Assembly: GCA_019188255.1 (NCBI GenBank)
Contig: JAETXT010000010.1
Span: forward strand, 1,922,001 to 1,986,000
Reading direction: 5' to 3'
Source: Verticillium longisporum
Taxonomy: Eukaryota; Ascomycota; Sordariomycetes; Glomerellales; Plectosphaerellaceae
Length of the DNA: 64,000 nucleotides
Both the position numbers and the translations under genes were made by a program. Shown in pieces: positions 1-12,477 of the stretch. Below the pieces are notes generated by a model. The model was not told the DNA's origin, searched no databases, and saw only the letters and a program-made list of their open reading frames with translations. Position 1 is the first letter of the stretch. Each line of letters begins with the position of its first letter.

Positions 1-350
1 ACGTAGGACGGATCAGCGGCGCGGCCTTGATCCCAGAGCTGCTGGAACCAGAAGGAGCCCTTGGCGTGCACGCCCTCGATGATGCTCTTCCAGGCGGCAA
101 CCTGTGCATCCGTGACGAAGCTGGGAAGGAAGCGCTGGCCTTCTTGGCCTTGAGCGATGCCAGTAGCTTCCGAGATGACTAGTGTTCCGGGAACAGAGGC
201 ACGGTCCGCGTAGTAGCGCTGCATGAAAGGCAGGGCGGCGTGGTCATCGCCATTCCGGTATCTAGTCAAAGGAGCGAGGACGATCCTGTGCTTCAAATCG
301 ATGGTGCCGAGCCTGACAGGCTCGAAAAGACGGGACCTTGGAGTGCTCAT
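1..350 (-). CDS. Old Yellow Enzyme family NADH:flavin oxidoreductase (5' part only)
   Basis: The minus strand starts with an ATG at 350 and stays open to the window edge, so about 116 N-terminal residues are visible and the rest lies outside. The N-terminus reads LFEPVRLGTIDLKHRIVLAP followed by LTRYR, the start of the FMN-binding TIM barrel in Old Yellow Enzyme proteins (yeast OYE2/3 and fungal relatives). The segment with SEATGIA and later FWFQQLWDQGR also fits that fold. Such enzymes use FMN and NAD(P)H to reduce activated alkenes; the natural substrate cannot be told from this part. The first stop upstream is close and there is no other in-frame ATG, so the start is well supported. No intron is needed in the visible part. 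Confidence 0.88.
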   Translation of the reverse strand, partial: MSTPRSRLFEPVRLGTIDLKHRIVLAPLTRYRNGDDHAALPFMQRYYADRASVPGTLVISEATGIAQGQEGQRFLPSFVTDAQVAAWKSIIEGVHAKGSFWFQQLWDQGRAADPSY

Positions 351-3300
351 TTTATGCGTCGGGGTGTGAAACTGATGGCGTGCTAATTGAAAGAAAACGT
401 AGAGGAAGTGCTGTTATGATTTGGTTTACAGAAACCGGTGACGGCCGTTAAAGGCTTCAAGTATTGCGAGGTGATGATCACGCAGTATCTCTAGCATGTT
501 CGCTCAATGGCGTAATTGATCTAGATTTATAATATACCTCGGTTGAGCTACTGACTGCTTTGTAATCTCTCTCAATCCCCTCCACACAACACGTGGCGTG
601 TGCTGTGCATCTTGCAACTGTACGGAGCTAACACCTTACTCAGGTCCAGATCCGCAAGCGGACAGCCTGAAAGCGGTCGCAGGGGGGGCATCTAGCGTGC
701 TGTAATGCACATGCTGAGCATCATTTCACTTATCGTAGAACTCTTCGTGGAAAGTGACTTGCGGAAGTAACTGATTTAGGAATGCGTTTTTTGGCACCTG
801 CGATCTTGAGTTCAGACAATGCCCATGTGGTCGCGTGCTGTCTGCGTTAGGATCGGCAGTCTGTGAAGATGTTTCGAGGTGCAGAGATTATGGGGGCTCT
901 CAATGGGATAGTTGGTCTTTGGCAGAGGTTACCGACTTGGCTATTTGATTCATTTCTCTGTTGACGTATCCCAAGTGTTGTACGATGTATGACTCCTTAA
1001 ATCCCCACAAGAGGTTTGGGGGACTCGTTAACACCAGGCAGTAGAGAACATATATCTCATCCGACTGAATGCTTCCCATCAGAGCACGTTTATATAAGCT
1101 TCAGTGAGTCAGCCGCCAAGCTTAACCATATAGAAAACTGGGTACCCGTCGAGATCTCGAATTTGGGGACCGGCATTCTTTCCTCTACTACATGAGGTAT
1201 TCTGAAGCAGGCAGACCTTTACCCCTCCCCCGGATTTTGTTGCGGGGCAGAGAGACGTGGGGGACGGACACAGCAGGGGTGGTGGGAAGATGGGCAGAGA
1301 ACAAGAAACTAGACTAGCCTCTCTGACCTGGGCGGCTTACCTCCCTCCTAATCAGGGATGCGGTAAAGCTTCGTTGGTGTTTCCTGCTTGATTCACAGCA
1401 TCCCTTGTCGAGCAATGCTATCTACTAAGGAACAACATGATGTCGTAGTCGATGAGCTGGCTTGGTGTTCCGACTATGCCGTGATGCTACGAGTACGATA
1501 TGATGATTTTGGGGGTGCTATCGGCCATTCTAAGATCTCGCGGATGCCACCTCCGAGGTCGATTAGTCACTTCACAGGAACATCCTCGCTATTGTTCGGG
1601 GGCTCATGCTAGGAGGCCTGTTATGGTGGCTAGAACATCAGAGGCAGTTCAGAATGTAGGTCTCCAGGACTAGAGCAGGCAAAGTCGATGGGCTTACCCT
1701 GGAGATGTCCAAAGGTGAAGATAGCTGGCGCCCAGGTACCACGTCAGAGTACAAACCGGCCGGTCAAGTTTCAGCTGACCATGATGAATTGACTGCTGAG
1801 GCAAGAAGAAAATCCAATCATTGACTTGATGCGAGGTTCTTAATTTCACAAGCTCAAACCTTGTCCTCTGTTTTGTTTTGGGAGTGCTACAAAGCTGTGG
1901 CGCAGGTTCAAGGCAAGGCGTTGCACGACAGGTGGTTGGCGTTGACAGGGCAGGTTCCAAGTTGTGACAAGTTGCTCCGTCGCAGCTTCCTCCTGCCCCG
2001 ACCCCACTTCGCGAGAGAACACAGGCAAGAGAGGCCAGCAAATGGTGGTCCCCGCTCAACTCCTTCCAGCGACCATGTCCACGAATCCCTCCTCCGAATG
2101 CTCTGGATGCATCATAAACACGATCCATCAAAGACAAGCGACAACTCGAGCATCAACAATCTATTTCCGGCTACGGCTTTGACCGAGTTCAACCAGAGAG
2201 TCACGAGAGTTCTCATCTTTTTTATCCTACACATTTGACCGTCAAGGACAGCGACCCGCGCCTTTGACGAGACAGCACGCGCTCGCCAGCTCGATGGCCA
2301 AACATGCTTCCAGAAGCAATGGCTGTCACCACATGCAGGCCCGCCAATAGGTTCGGTCGGAGCGATAAAAAGCCTTGAGGACCCAAATGATGACCGCCTC
2401 CGAGACGCCAAGGGTATATTGATAGTACGGCGAGGCGATCAAGTATCGGAAACCCTGGCTCCCCTGATTACGCATTACGTGACCCTGGACACCAAAAAAA
2501 GAGCTGGGTCGCAACCCAGAAATAACGTCACCCAAGGTCGCCGCGGCACCTAGCCTCGAAGCAGGTGGAGCGACGCTGCTTCTGTCTGCATCAGCTTGAG
2601 CACCTCCCGCACCAGTCACGACCACAACCAGGCAAGCCAGGGTTACCGGCAGCCAAGGAGAGAGGTAGGGTCGCGACACCAACCAACCAGCAAAAGCGAT
2701 CGCCCTTCGATGCGGGCTGTTCAGGTCCTATCGTCAAGCGGCGATATATCCCTGGCAATGCCAATGTCAATGAACCATGCACTCCATCACACGAGCCACG
2801 ATCTTGCTTTTCCGACGATCGGGATATCAGAACGCCACCCATAATATTCCCCGGCTGCTTCGCATTGAAAGCTCAAGCTACCAGTCGATGTTGGGACCAA
2901 CGGAAGTATCTGTCGTTCAGCGGAAGATCCTTCGCCTGTCACGGCGCGACTGTAGGGCTTGACGGGTCGACATATCTGGGTCGTTATTCCGTGACGGTTG
3001 ATGCAGCTGGACGACCAAACAAAACGGGCTCATGCCACAGCACGGAATGGTTAGGCACATTGGCGATGAAGCTAGCGCCTCCGCAGCGCGGAGCTGGTCA
3101 ACTACCCAGTCCCAGCATGCTGGACTCAAGAAGCCAACAAGGCGAGAAAGGACAGGAAGCGAGGAAGATCATGACGGCCAGACTTCACTGTCCTGGGATC
3201 CCGGCGGAAATCCATTTCCATGTCCAATGGCAATCCGAGCGCAAGTGCGATCTCATTGTGATTCGCCAGGCACCACACGTTTCAAGAAGTGCCATTCCCG

Positions 3301-4000
3301 GGGCGTCAGTGCAGAAGCATACACCCTTGGCGCATGCATCTTCCTGGCGCCGCACCAAAGGTCCGAGCTGATCGGTAAGGGGGAGGAGGACACCGCCGTG
3401 ACGACGGGCGCTTCTTTGGTGGGCTCTGCTATCTCCCAGAGGGCCCTTGACCAAATGGGTCCCTGAAACAACGTCTCGTTAAGGACCCCTCGGGACGGGG
3501 TTTTGTCCCCGCCAGAGCCCAATTTTGGAAGTTCAGTCACAACTGGAACAGTGGGCCATAGTCGCTGTCTCATCCAGGCTGTACTGCCCGTGGCAACTGA
3601 GGTTGCGGAGGAGAACATGGAGGTCACAGCCCATACTCATACATAGGCACCGCTCAGTGTCGGCCTCTCTTCGTCCGCATCTCCTTGCGTTTTTGATCTT
3701 CCTGTTCTTTTTCATTTGTGCTTTTACCACGCTGCTTGGTAGAATTTCCTTTCTTGTCGGCGCCTGTTTTCCGGTCTTTCGATTCTTGGTGGTGTCCTAG
3801 ACTCACACTTACCTTAAGCCAACAGCTGAGCTGCTGACTCAATTCATCAATACCACTGGTTGATTTATCTCCTTTTTCTTTTCTTGCACTCGGTCACAGA
3901 GGGAGTGCCGGACCTACAAGAGGTGTCGTGCTTGGGACGCAAGAGGATCCAGCTACAAGACAACTCAGCGATCATTTCTCGCCTACAACTCTCATCCACC
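351..4000. other. Long non-coding stretch
   Basis: No reading frame here shows a recognisable domain, a coherent exon chain or a signal peptide. Short overlapping frames on both strands between 1.7 and 3.6 kb look like chance openings in GC-rich sequence. From about 3,660 to 3,990 the plus strand becomes pyrimidine-rich, as is common in promoters and 5' leaders of filamentous fungi, and probably belongs to the gene starting at 4,001. Confidence 0.5.
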
Positions 4001-5501
4001 ATGGACGGAGCAACGTACAACGTCCTCCGGTTCGTCTCTCCATGCGTACATATGGAACTTTCTTGGACTTTATGACTAACACCACAGACGCAGCCAGAGG
4101 AGGAGTAGGAGGAACACTCCCAAGTTCGTCGGACGACCTCGACACAACCTAGCACGCCGCCAGGCGCCGCCTCCTCAACCAGTTCCCACGGTACCTGGCT
4201 CCGAATCAAACAGCGACATTGCCGTCCCTGGCGTCCCCGGCGCTGCCGACTCAGACTCAGACTCTGGAAACGAGGCTGCTCAACCGCTGCCTCCCGGAGC
4301 CTTGCCCCCTCTCGGTGCTGTGCCCCCCGGTGTTGCCCCTCCTCCTGTCGCTCAGGTGGACAGTTCCGACGATGGTGCCGATTCGGGAAACGAGCAACTT
4401 CAGCCAGCACCTTTGCCGCCCCCGGGATTCCCAACAAACGGCGCCGCTCCACAGCTCGGACCGCAACCTGTTGGTCAGATCCCTGGCGCACTCCCTTTCA
4501 CAACCACGCTCCCGGGCAACCCCGTGCAAACGGGCAACGTGCCGCCTCCCCAACAGCCGGCTCCTGTGAACCCCGATGCCGGCCGACGCCCGCCCTCTAA
4601 CGCTGAGAGGCCGCTACCTGGAAGCATGAACACGATTCCTCCTGTTGGTGCCATTCCGACCACGGTCCCGCAGGCTCCAGCTCCCGTCCAGCCTCCCGTC
4701 CCAGTTCAACCTCCTCCCCAAGCGCAGCCTCCGGCCCCTGTCCAGCCTGTCCAACCTGTCCAGCCTGTCCAGCCTGTCCAGCCTGTTCAACCTGTCCAAC
4801 CTCCTCCCCAGGTTCAGCAACCTCAGCAGCCTCAGCAACCTCAGCAACCTCCCCAACAGCCGCAGCCAGTCCTGCCCTTGCCGACAGCTAGTGCCTCACT
4901 GCCCAATCCGTCACAACCAAGCGCCGCACTGCCCTCAGCCGTGCAGCCCCCCCTTGCTGGAATTCCTGGACTTACTTCGATCGCTCGCAAGGAGGTTGCC
5001 CCTATGCCTACTGGCTCTGCTGATGCCGCACCCGTAATTGCCCCTGCCAACACCGGAGGCGACTCGGATCGTGGCATCGCTGTGGGTATCACCTTCGGAA
5101 CCCTAGCCCTCATTGGCATCCTCGTTGCTATTGGAATCTTCATTTTCAAGAAGAACAGCTCCAAGAAGGCCGATGTTGAAGCTGCCGCTCCTCCACCCGC
5201 CCCTGTCGCCGCACCGGCTCCTCTCGCCATACCCCAGACCGCCCGAGCGCCCCGTGCCAACAACCAGACCATCATTGAAGCTTATGGAAGAGACGAAAAC
5301 GACATGGAGCAAATGGGCTACTACAACGAGAAGGGCTTCCAGAAGCTGCCTCCGCTCCCTCAGCAGCGAGGCGACCAAGGCTACGATGGCGAGGACGACT
5401 ACAACAACAACAACAGAAACGACAATAGTTCGTACATGCCCGGCCAAGGCGGTTTGCCCGTGGCGCAGAGAGACTCTGATGGCCGATATCTCGGACGATG
5501 A
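4001..5501 (+). CDS. Pro/Gln-rich single-pass membrane protein, unknown function
   Basis: Two exons are inferred, 4001-4029 and 4088-5501. The 58 bp intron has a GTTCGT donor, a GACTAAC branch point and a CACAG acceptor. The product is about 480 residues. A short Arg-rich N-terminus is followed by roughly 300 residues dominated by Pro, Gln, Ala and Val, including back-to-back Pro-Val-Gln triplets near residues 228-245 and runs of PQQ. One hydrophobic helix (about residues 339-363, GIAVGITFGTLALIGILVAI) precedes a Lys-rich stop-transfer segment and a tail of about 110 residues rich in Asn, Asp and Tyr. This resembles fungal wall-spanning single-pass proteins, but no named domain is visible. 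No signal peptide is predicted from this start, so the first exon is the weakest part of the model; a different upstream exon is possible. Confidence 0.68.
4738..4800 (+). repeat. Tandem 9-bp repeat encoding Pro-Val-Gln
   Basis: The unit CCTGTCCAG/CCTGTCCAA is repeated about seven times with only third-position variation, giving consecutive Pro-Val-Gln triplets inside the proline-rich ectodomain. The near-identical DNA suggests recent slippage expansion, so copy number may vary between strains. Confidence 0.85.
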
Positions 5502-8070
5502 AATTGACAAGCGCTGAGCCGGTCTCACGCGTTTGACGAGCAAGCGATCGGTCCTCTTCTTTTCAGCAGTCACGTCATAAAATCCCCGCGGCTCCACGAG
5601 ATGAGCTTGCAGACAGTCTTTACTGCGCAATTCGGCAGTGCCGGACAGTAGATTACCAGGGCGGCGGCTGAGGGCTCCGAGGACTGCATTTACCGTCTTG
5701 CGCGCCGACCAACGTTTCGTCTGACGGATTCCCGCGGTCAGGCAGTGTCGCGTCGCTCCTGGCTCATCGACGGTCACGCAGCAACACACATTCACTCGTT
5801 ACCACCGATTGGGTGCGCCTCTTAATGTGGGGGAGGAGGAGGAGGAAGAAAATAAAGCACAAGGGTTCACCCTGGAGAACTCCCATCTGTGGGTATTACA
5901 GCTTTTTCGGAGTTGCGATATCCAACATACGGAGGGGAGTATGGCAGAAATTTCGGTACGGCACCAGACAACCGCAGTCGCGTAGCGTAGACAATTCCCG
6001 TACAGTTAGCAATGCACAGGGGGTACTTGACGACCTTGCCGCGTCCTGGTCTGTGATTCTGAATGTCAAGTGCCGGAGTGGCCAGCGCGCTTGGCGCTTG
6101 TGTAAGGGTGCTGGGGTGGTGACGGGCCAGATTTCGAGACGGACCTGGTGCAGATCACGGCAGGCTGTGAAACGGGGGCACTGACCGGATCGTCGTGGAG
6201 CCCGGTTTGGGGGGAGACTAAGAATAGGAGGGGCGGGTGTAAGGGAGGGAGGGGTGAGGGGCAAGCTATTCTTGGGATAGCCTCCCGATTATGCTTCTTC
6301 TTTCTTTTGAGCCGATGTGTGGAAGATACCGGAAGCCAAGTGTATACATGTTCAATCTTGGTTTCGAAGGATAATTTGAGGCGGGACAATTGATGCGTCT
6401 TGCGGCGTAAGAGAGTCAGGGAGAAAGCCGCCATATGGCGAATGTGCATTGCTTACTCGAGACTCACCTATCACACGTCTGGTCGTTCTGGTCGATATGA
6501 TTGTAGAGGGTCGTTTTGGTTCTTCGCCTCGGTCGGGGTTTCTCGTCAAGTGCATGAAGTAGCTCTCCAGCACTAGCCCAACATGCGACAAGATAGCCTT
6601 TGAGGCAGTTGCAGTGCCTCACTTTGGCCGATCATTGAGTAATGATACCCGAGTGTACCACCGTAACTACCAAAGACGGAGTCTATCAGTCTTTGTGCTT
6701 ACTAAACTGTAGGTTTGCAGAGTGCTCTTGCAGCGTGCGCAGAAACGAGAGATATGTGCCTGGAGGGTCAGAGGTCTCTGTTTTCATCAGTTAGAAGAAT
6801 CGTGACTATCCTGCGTGGTGGGGCTTCAGTCACCTTCGATGTACCGGATATTCAGGGCCATATACAAACATAATTACGAAGCCGTGTCAGGAAAGGACCA
6901 TAGGAGACGTCATCATCGCAAGATGGCCATGTTATCGAGCAGCAATATCTCAAGCAGCCCTCTGAACTCTCGACCTTAGGTATCATATTCAAAGCCGCCC
7001 CATTGCCGATCAAACACAAGATTCGTCAGAAGTGCATGACAGTTCGTGATCAAATCAATGACGGCATCACGCAGTCGTCGATATTGCATCGACCGCGTCC
7101 TCGCGGAGTGTCGGTTTCGACACCGTCTTGGCTGTTCCGCGCCTCCTGAATCCCACCGTTGCTTGTTGCAGATGATATGTTGCGGAGTGTCTACAGCGGC
7201 ATGCCAAGTAGCAGCCATTTTGCCAAGTGCAGCACGTAAGCTTCCCTTTTCACACTCCGGAAGACTGCCGTCCGGCGAAGTGGAGCACGTCCGGGAAGGA
7301 GCCGATGGAGGCAGGTCAAGAATCGACTTGTTACGGGGAACCATTCAAGGTCGGTGGGCGAGCGGCGAAATGTGTATAGTGGAATCATGTTATATACAAA
7401 GCAATTATTTGAACTGTCAGGCGTAGATCGCAGTGGTAATACCAGTTTTGATAAAGCTCCGCTGGTCGCCCTGCGGATCGGAAGCCTGCAAGATGGCGGC
7501 AGACTGATCGACGTTGCAGCTCGCCGGAATTGACCACGTTGCGGTGCTCCAACATGCGTGAGGAGATACTGCGCGGAGGGACTTGGCACACTGCATCCTC
7601 ATATCAAGTCTTGGCGCCATGGGAACGGTGGCTTCGACGGGCCACGATGCCGTACTGTGACACGTGGTAATTTATCCCGACTCAACAACATGACAGCTAT
7701 GCGGTGTTCGCCCAGCGGCTTACGTGCGGCCAGTTTGATTCCGTACCAGTGCCAGCCAAAAGTGGTTCGGGAGGTCTATCTATCTCCCAGCTTATTGATT
7801 TACCCAGCCAGTGACAGAAGGCCGAAAGGTCCATTCGGGACTGGGCGATGCTCGGCTATCTGAAGGATCCGGACTGTACGACACCATGTTTGGCTCCGAG
7901 CCTGAAAAGGCAATATCAGCATACGATATCAACAGTCTGTTGGATCAGGTTGGCGTGTAATAGCTCGAGAAGCATAAGTAGGGTCCTGGCCATCAGTTGC
8001 TCAAAGCGAGTCATCCTGTACTCCAGTCGCCACACCAATTACAGTCACTCACCCAGCGCAAGCGATCAAG
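5502..8070. other. Intergenic region without a supported gene
   Basis: Only short overlapping frames of up to about 130 codons occur, with no domain, signal peptide or plausible exon chain. The last few hundred bases before 8071 are the presumed promoter of the GH6 gene. Confidence 0.5.
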
Positions 8071-9293
8071 ATGCGCTCAGTCGCCATTCTGACGGCGCTC
8101 TCCTTGGGGGGCGTCCTCGCGTCTCCGGCGCTGTCTCGCCCCGCCGCTCGCGACACCTCGGACAACCCGTTCGAAGGCCGCAAGCTCTTCATCAGCCGCG
8201 CCTATGCGGCGCAGCTCGAGCAGACGTTCGACACCTTCATCGAGGCCAATGACACCGAAAATGCGCTCAAAGTACGCTACGTCCAGGACAACGGCGGCAC
8301 GTTTGTCTGGGCACCCAGCATCGGCGGGCTCGGTGCTCTCGACGTGGCCATCTCGGCAGCCCGCGCAGAGCAGAACCAGGGCGGCGTCGAGCAGATTGTC
8401 GGCCTCGTCCTGTACAACCTGCCGAACCGCGACTGCAGTGCTGGCGAGAGCGCCGGTGAGCTGACGGGACAAGACGGTCTTCGGCGTTACAGAGACGAGT
8501 ACGTCACCGCATGGGCCGAAAGGCTGAGCCGTGCCTCGGACTTGACCTTTGCCGTCGTCATCGAGCCTGACGCGATCGGCAACATGGTGACGAACCAAGG
8601 CATTGAGGCCTGTGCCGTCGCCAAGCCAATCCAGGAGGAGGGCATCGCCTATGCTCTGAAGAAGCTCCAGCTGCCCAATGTCAACCTCTACCTTGACGTC
8701 TCCCACGGTGGCTGGCTTGGCTGGCCCGATAACCTGGTCCTCAGTAAGTGATGCTCGTCTCTTGTCCAGGTTCTCACAGGCTGACAAAGAGAATAGCGGC
8801 CAAACAAGTCGCCAAGATTGTGCGCCTCGCGGGCAGTGGCACCAAGATCCGCGGGTACACGACCAACGTCTCCAACTACAACCCGTTCCACGCCGAGGTC
8901 CGCGAGGACTACACGGAGTGGAGCCCGTCGTGGGACGAGAACAACTACTCGCGATCGCTGGCGCCGCTGCTCGCGGAGGAGGGTCTGCCGACCAACTTCA
9001 TCATCGACCAGAGCCGCGTGCACCTGCCGGGGGCGCGTGAGGAGTGGGGTGAGTGGTGCAACGTGTGGCCTTCGGGTCTGGGCCCGACACCGACGTCCGA
9101 CGTCGACAGCCCGTATGTCGACAGCCTCGTCTGGGTCAAGCCGCCGGGCGAGAGTGACGGCCAGTGCGGCAAGCCGGGGGCGCCTCGCGCTGGAGCCTTC
9201 TTCAACGAGTACATGCGCATGTTGATCGAGAATGCGCACCCTGATGTCGTGCCGGCGGATTCGCTCGAGAGGCCGACGCAGCCGTGGTGGTAG
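8071..9293 (+). CDS. Secreted GH6 cellobiohydrolase (Cel6-type), no CBM
   Basis: Exons are 8071-8743 and 8797-9293. The 53 bp intron has a GTAAGT donor and GAATAG acceptor; the product is 389 residues. The N-terminus is a signal peptide (MRSVAILTALSLGGVLAS). The GH6 family is shown by VGLVLYNLPNRDCSAGES, which holds the Asp of the conserved RDC motif, and by VVIEPDAIGNM, where the Asp after Glu-Pro corresponds to the catalytic acid of Trichoderma Cel6A. Further matches are YLDVSHGGWLGW, GYTTNVSNYNP, FIIDQSR and DSLVWVKPPGESDG. The enzyme should release cellobiose from non-reducing cellulose ends outside the cell. The family 1 cellulose-binding module and Ser/Thr-rich linker of many fungal Cel6 proteins are absent: the catalytic domain begins almost directly after the signal peptide, so it may act on soluble or amorphous glucans. 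Confidence 0.93.
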
Positions 9294-9894
9294 GTAGGGC
9301 CTGGCAAGTTTAGAGGATGAAACAGAGGAAACCTTGGTGAAGAGCCGAAATTGGAGTACACGCGGCGTAGGACTGAGTAGGCACCTAGGATACTTAGGCA
9401 GACAGGAGAGACATGGAGAGATGAGGCCATCAAGTTGACTTGCTCTTATCAGTGACTGCCTCGTGCGCTTATCGCCATACGACCCTCATCCTTGGTGAGT
9501 CAGCAGAGCGAGGCTCTCTGATTGGTTTGATGCCTCGGCAAATGCCAAATGGCGCAGGGCCTAACCAATTGCATCATCCCGCGGCCGAAGCTCGACAAAG
9601 CTCCGCCGCCATCTCGAGCTCCAAGTCACGGGCATCATCCTGCCTCTGTTTCTGCTTCATATACTCTCTGGATCCCCACGCTGTAAGCTCTGAACGTCAA
9701 TTCTACAGACGCGCTCTACCAATCTCATCCATCAGATCCTCGCCCAATCGCCACCTCTTCTCCTCGCTGCCCAAGACCCCTCTCGAAGACCGAGCAATCC
9801 CCCCACCATCACTCCCGGCTTCCCGACGCAGGCAGGACCCCTCCACACCAGCTTGCTGCTGCAAGATGATAGCTCTGTCGAGCGAACGGCGACG
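9294..9894. other. Intergenic region between GH6 and ATM1
   Basis: Short and without a supported gene. The CT-rich segment from about 9,590 to 9,890 looks like the promoter and 5' leader of the downstream ABC transporter. Confidence 0.5.
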
Positions 9895-12088
9895 ATGATT
9901 CCGCGCCTGCTATGCACAGCCTCAAAGAGGTCATATGCACAACAACTGAACAGTACGAGACGGCCTGTACCGTCACCATGGCTCCCGCGAAGCACCGTCT
10001 CGGCAGTCCGTGTGTTCCAATCTAGCGCACCTCTGCACCGCGAAGAACCGAAGGTTGTGAATGGAGTGCCGAACACTGCGTCTGCGCTGAGAAACGACAA
10101 GGGGACTATACCACTGAAGGCCCCAAAGCCTGCTTCGCCCGACCCCATGGCTGCCGTGGACAAATCGGCACAGGAACAGCGCAAGGCTGACTGGGCCATC
10201 ATGAAGGAGATGTCGCGATACCTATGGCCGAAAGACAGTTTCAGCACGAAACTGCGCGTCGGCGTGGCCGTGGCGTTGCTGGTCGGCGCCAAGGTCCTAA
10301 ACGTCCAGGTGCCGTTCTACTTCAAGAGCATCGTCGATGCCATGAATGTTGATGTGGGAGCCATGGGCGGGACGGCCGTCACAATTGCAGGGAGCATGAT
10401 CCTCGCCTATGGCGCGACAAGGATAGGGGCCACAGTCTTCCAGGAGCTGCGAAACGCCATATTTGCCACCGTTGCCCAGAAGGCCATTCGCAAGGTCGCC
10501 TGCAACGTCTTTGATCACTTGCTGCGCCTTGACCTCAGCTTCCACCTCTCCAAACAAACTGGTGGCTTGACCCGGGCCATTGACCGCGGTACCAAAGGAA
10601 TCAGCTTCCTTCTGACGAGCATGCTGTTCCACATTCTCCCCATTGGCCTCGAGATCTCCATGGTCTGCGGCATCTTGACGTGGCAATACGGCGCCCAGTT
10701 TGCCGCCATCACAGCTACTACCATGATCGCCTACACGGCCTTCACTGTGTGGTCGACGGCGGGACGCACCAAGTTCCGCAGGCAAGCCAACGCCGCCGAC
10801 AACAAGGCTTCGACTGTTGCCGTCGACTCGCTCATCAACTATGAGGCAGTCAAGTACTTCAACAATGAGCAGTACGAGGTTGCGAGATACAACGCTGCTC
10901 TCACGGCATACGAGAAGAGCTCCATCAAGGTCGCCACGTCGTTGGCGTTTCTCAACAGCGGCCAGAACATCATCTTCTCGTCGGCGCTGACTGCCATGAT
11001 GTACCTGGCGGCCAACGGTGTCGCTGCAGGCACCCTGACGGTCGGTGACCTCGTCATGGTCAACCAGCTTGTCTTCCAGCTGTCGGTGCCTCTGAACTTT
11101 CTCGGTTCCGTGTACCGTGAGCTGAGACAGTCGCTTCTGGACATGGAGACTCTCTTCAACCTGCAAAAGGTCAACGTGTCCGTCAAGGAGCAGCCCGACG
11201 CCAAGCCCCTGCTGCTGGCCAAGGGCGGCGAGATCAAATTCGACAACGTCACGTTCGGCTACCACCCCGAGAGGCCGATCTTGAGGAATCTCTCCGTCAC
11301 CCTCCCCGCCGGGAAAAAGGTAGCCGTCGTTGGGCCCAGTGGATGTGGCAAGTCCACTCTCCTACGCCTCCTCTTCCGCTCCTATGATGCCCAGTCAGGC
11401 CGCATCACCATCGATGACCAGGACATCAAGTCGGTCACTCTCGACTCTCTCCGACGCTCCATCGGCGTGGTGCCCCAGGATACACCCCTATTCAACGATA
11501 CCATCGAGCACAATATTCGCTACGGCGACATGTCGGCGTCCCGCGAGCTCGTCGAGGCAGCTGCCCAGCGCACGCGCATCCACGAGATCATTGAGAAGTT
11601 CCCTGACGGCTACCAGACCAAGGTCGGCGAGCGCGGCCTCATGATCTCGGGCGGTGAGAAACAGCGCCTCGCTGTGAGCAGGCTGCTCCTCAAGGACCCG
11701 CCGCTGCTCTTCTTCGACGAGGCCACGAGCGCTCTCGACACGCACACGGAGCAGGCGCTCATGGCGAACATCAACAGCATCCTCCGCGAGAAGTCGAGGA
11801 CGAGCGTCTTCGTCGCGCACAGGCTCAGGACCATCTTTGACGCCGACATGATCATCGTGCTGAGGGAGGGCAGCGTGGCTGAAGTAGGAACGCACAGGGA
11901 GTTGATTGACCGGGGCGGCCTCTATGCCGAGCTGTGGAGTGGTGAGTCCTGTCTTGGAACCTTTCGGAGTGCCTGTTTTGCTAATAATCTTTGCAGCCCA
12001 GGAGACTCTGTTCAATTCCGATGGAACTAGTGCTGTGGAGAGCGAAGAGCTGGAGGAAGGACGCTCCGTTCTGCGCGAGGAGAAGTAG
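9895..12088 (+). CDS. ATM1: Mitochondrial ABC half-transporter, Atm1 type
   Basis: Exons are 9895-11941 and 11997-12088; the 55 bp intron (GTGAGT...TTGCAG) interrupts the last residues. The product is about 712 residues. The first 80 residues are rich in Arg, Ser and Ala and lack acidic clusters, fitting a mitochondrial targeting sequence. A six-helix transmembrane domain follows (about 115-410). The nucleotide-binding domain has Walker [10 protein letters not shown] (about 481), signature [13 protein letters not shown] (about 585), Walker [13 protein letters not shown] and the H-loop [15 protein letters not shown] in the cytosol-matrix linker is typical of Atm1/ABCB7. Members of this family export a sulfur- and glutathione-containing compound from the mitochondrial matrix for cytosolic Fe-S protein assembly and iron sensing. 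An upstream in-frame TTG exists, but the ATG at 9895 is the natural start. Confidence 0.94.
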
Positions 12089-12477
12089 ACAAAGCAGGTA
12101 TTCATTCTTGACTGATCATTTCCATGTCTGGGTTTCTGCCCACTTTCGATGAGTTGACGCAGAATCGCAGACGCATTCGTCCTCACACCCCGTCTTACGC
12201 TAAAACCCACGTTGGTTCCATTAACATCCCCAGGAATGTGGTTTGCGGGAATGGCCTTATTCACTCAAGTCGACTTCATGTTGGATGTCAAATCTTCTTG
12301 CATTGCATCATTTCGTATCGTTAACAAGCACCACTAAGTTGAACCACGATCGACCATGTCTCTCGTGTAGACGGCTACAATCTGTAAAGGCACGCTTCTC
12401 ATCTGCAGCGCTCTGTCATGGCAGCCCTCCCTCCCTTCAGATTCAAGTCTACTTGTTCATGGAACACCCAACCTTGC
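12089..12477. other. Convergent 3' intergenic region
   Basis: This is the space between the 3' ends of ATM1 (plus) and the Dal5-family permease (minus). I see nothing coding in it; it should contain both polyadenylation regions. Confidence 0.55.

Noticed and set aside
2565..3371. Plus-strand open frame of 268 codons
   Set aside because: No domain, signal peptide or start context; several overlapping frames are open on both strands, as expected in GC-rich non-coding DNA.
10297..11265. Minus-strand frame of 322 codons opposite ATM1
   Set aside because: Antisense shadow of the ABC transporter, caused by strong codon bias.
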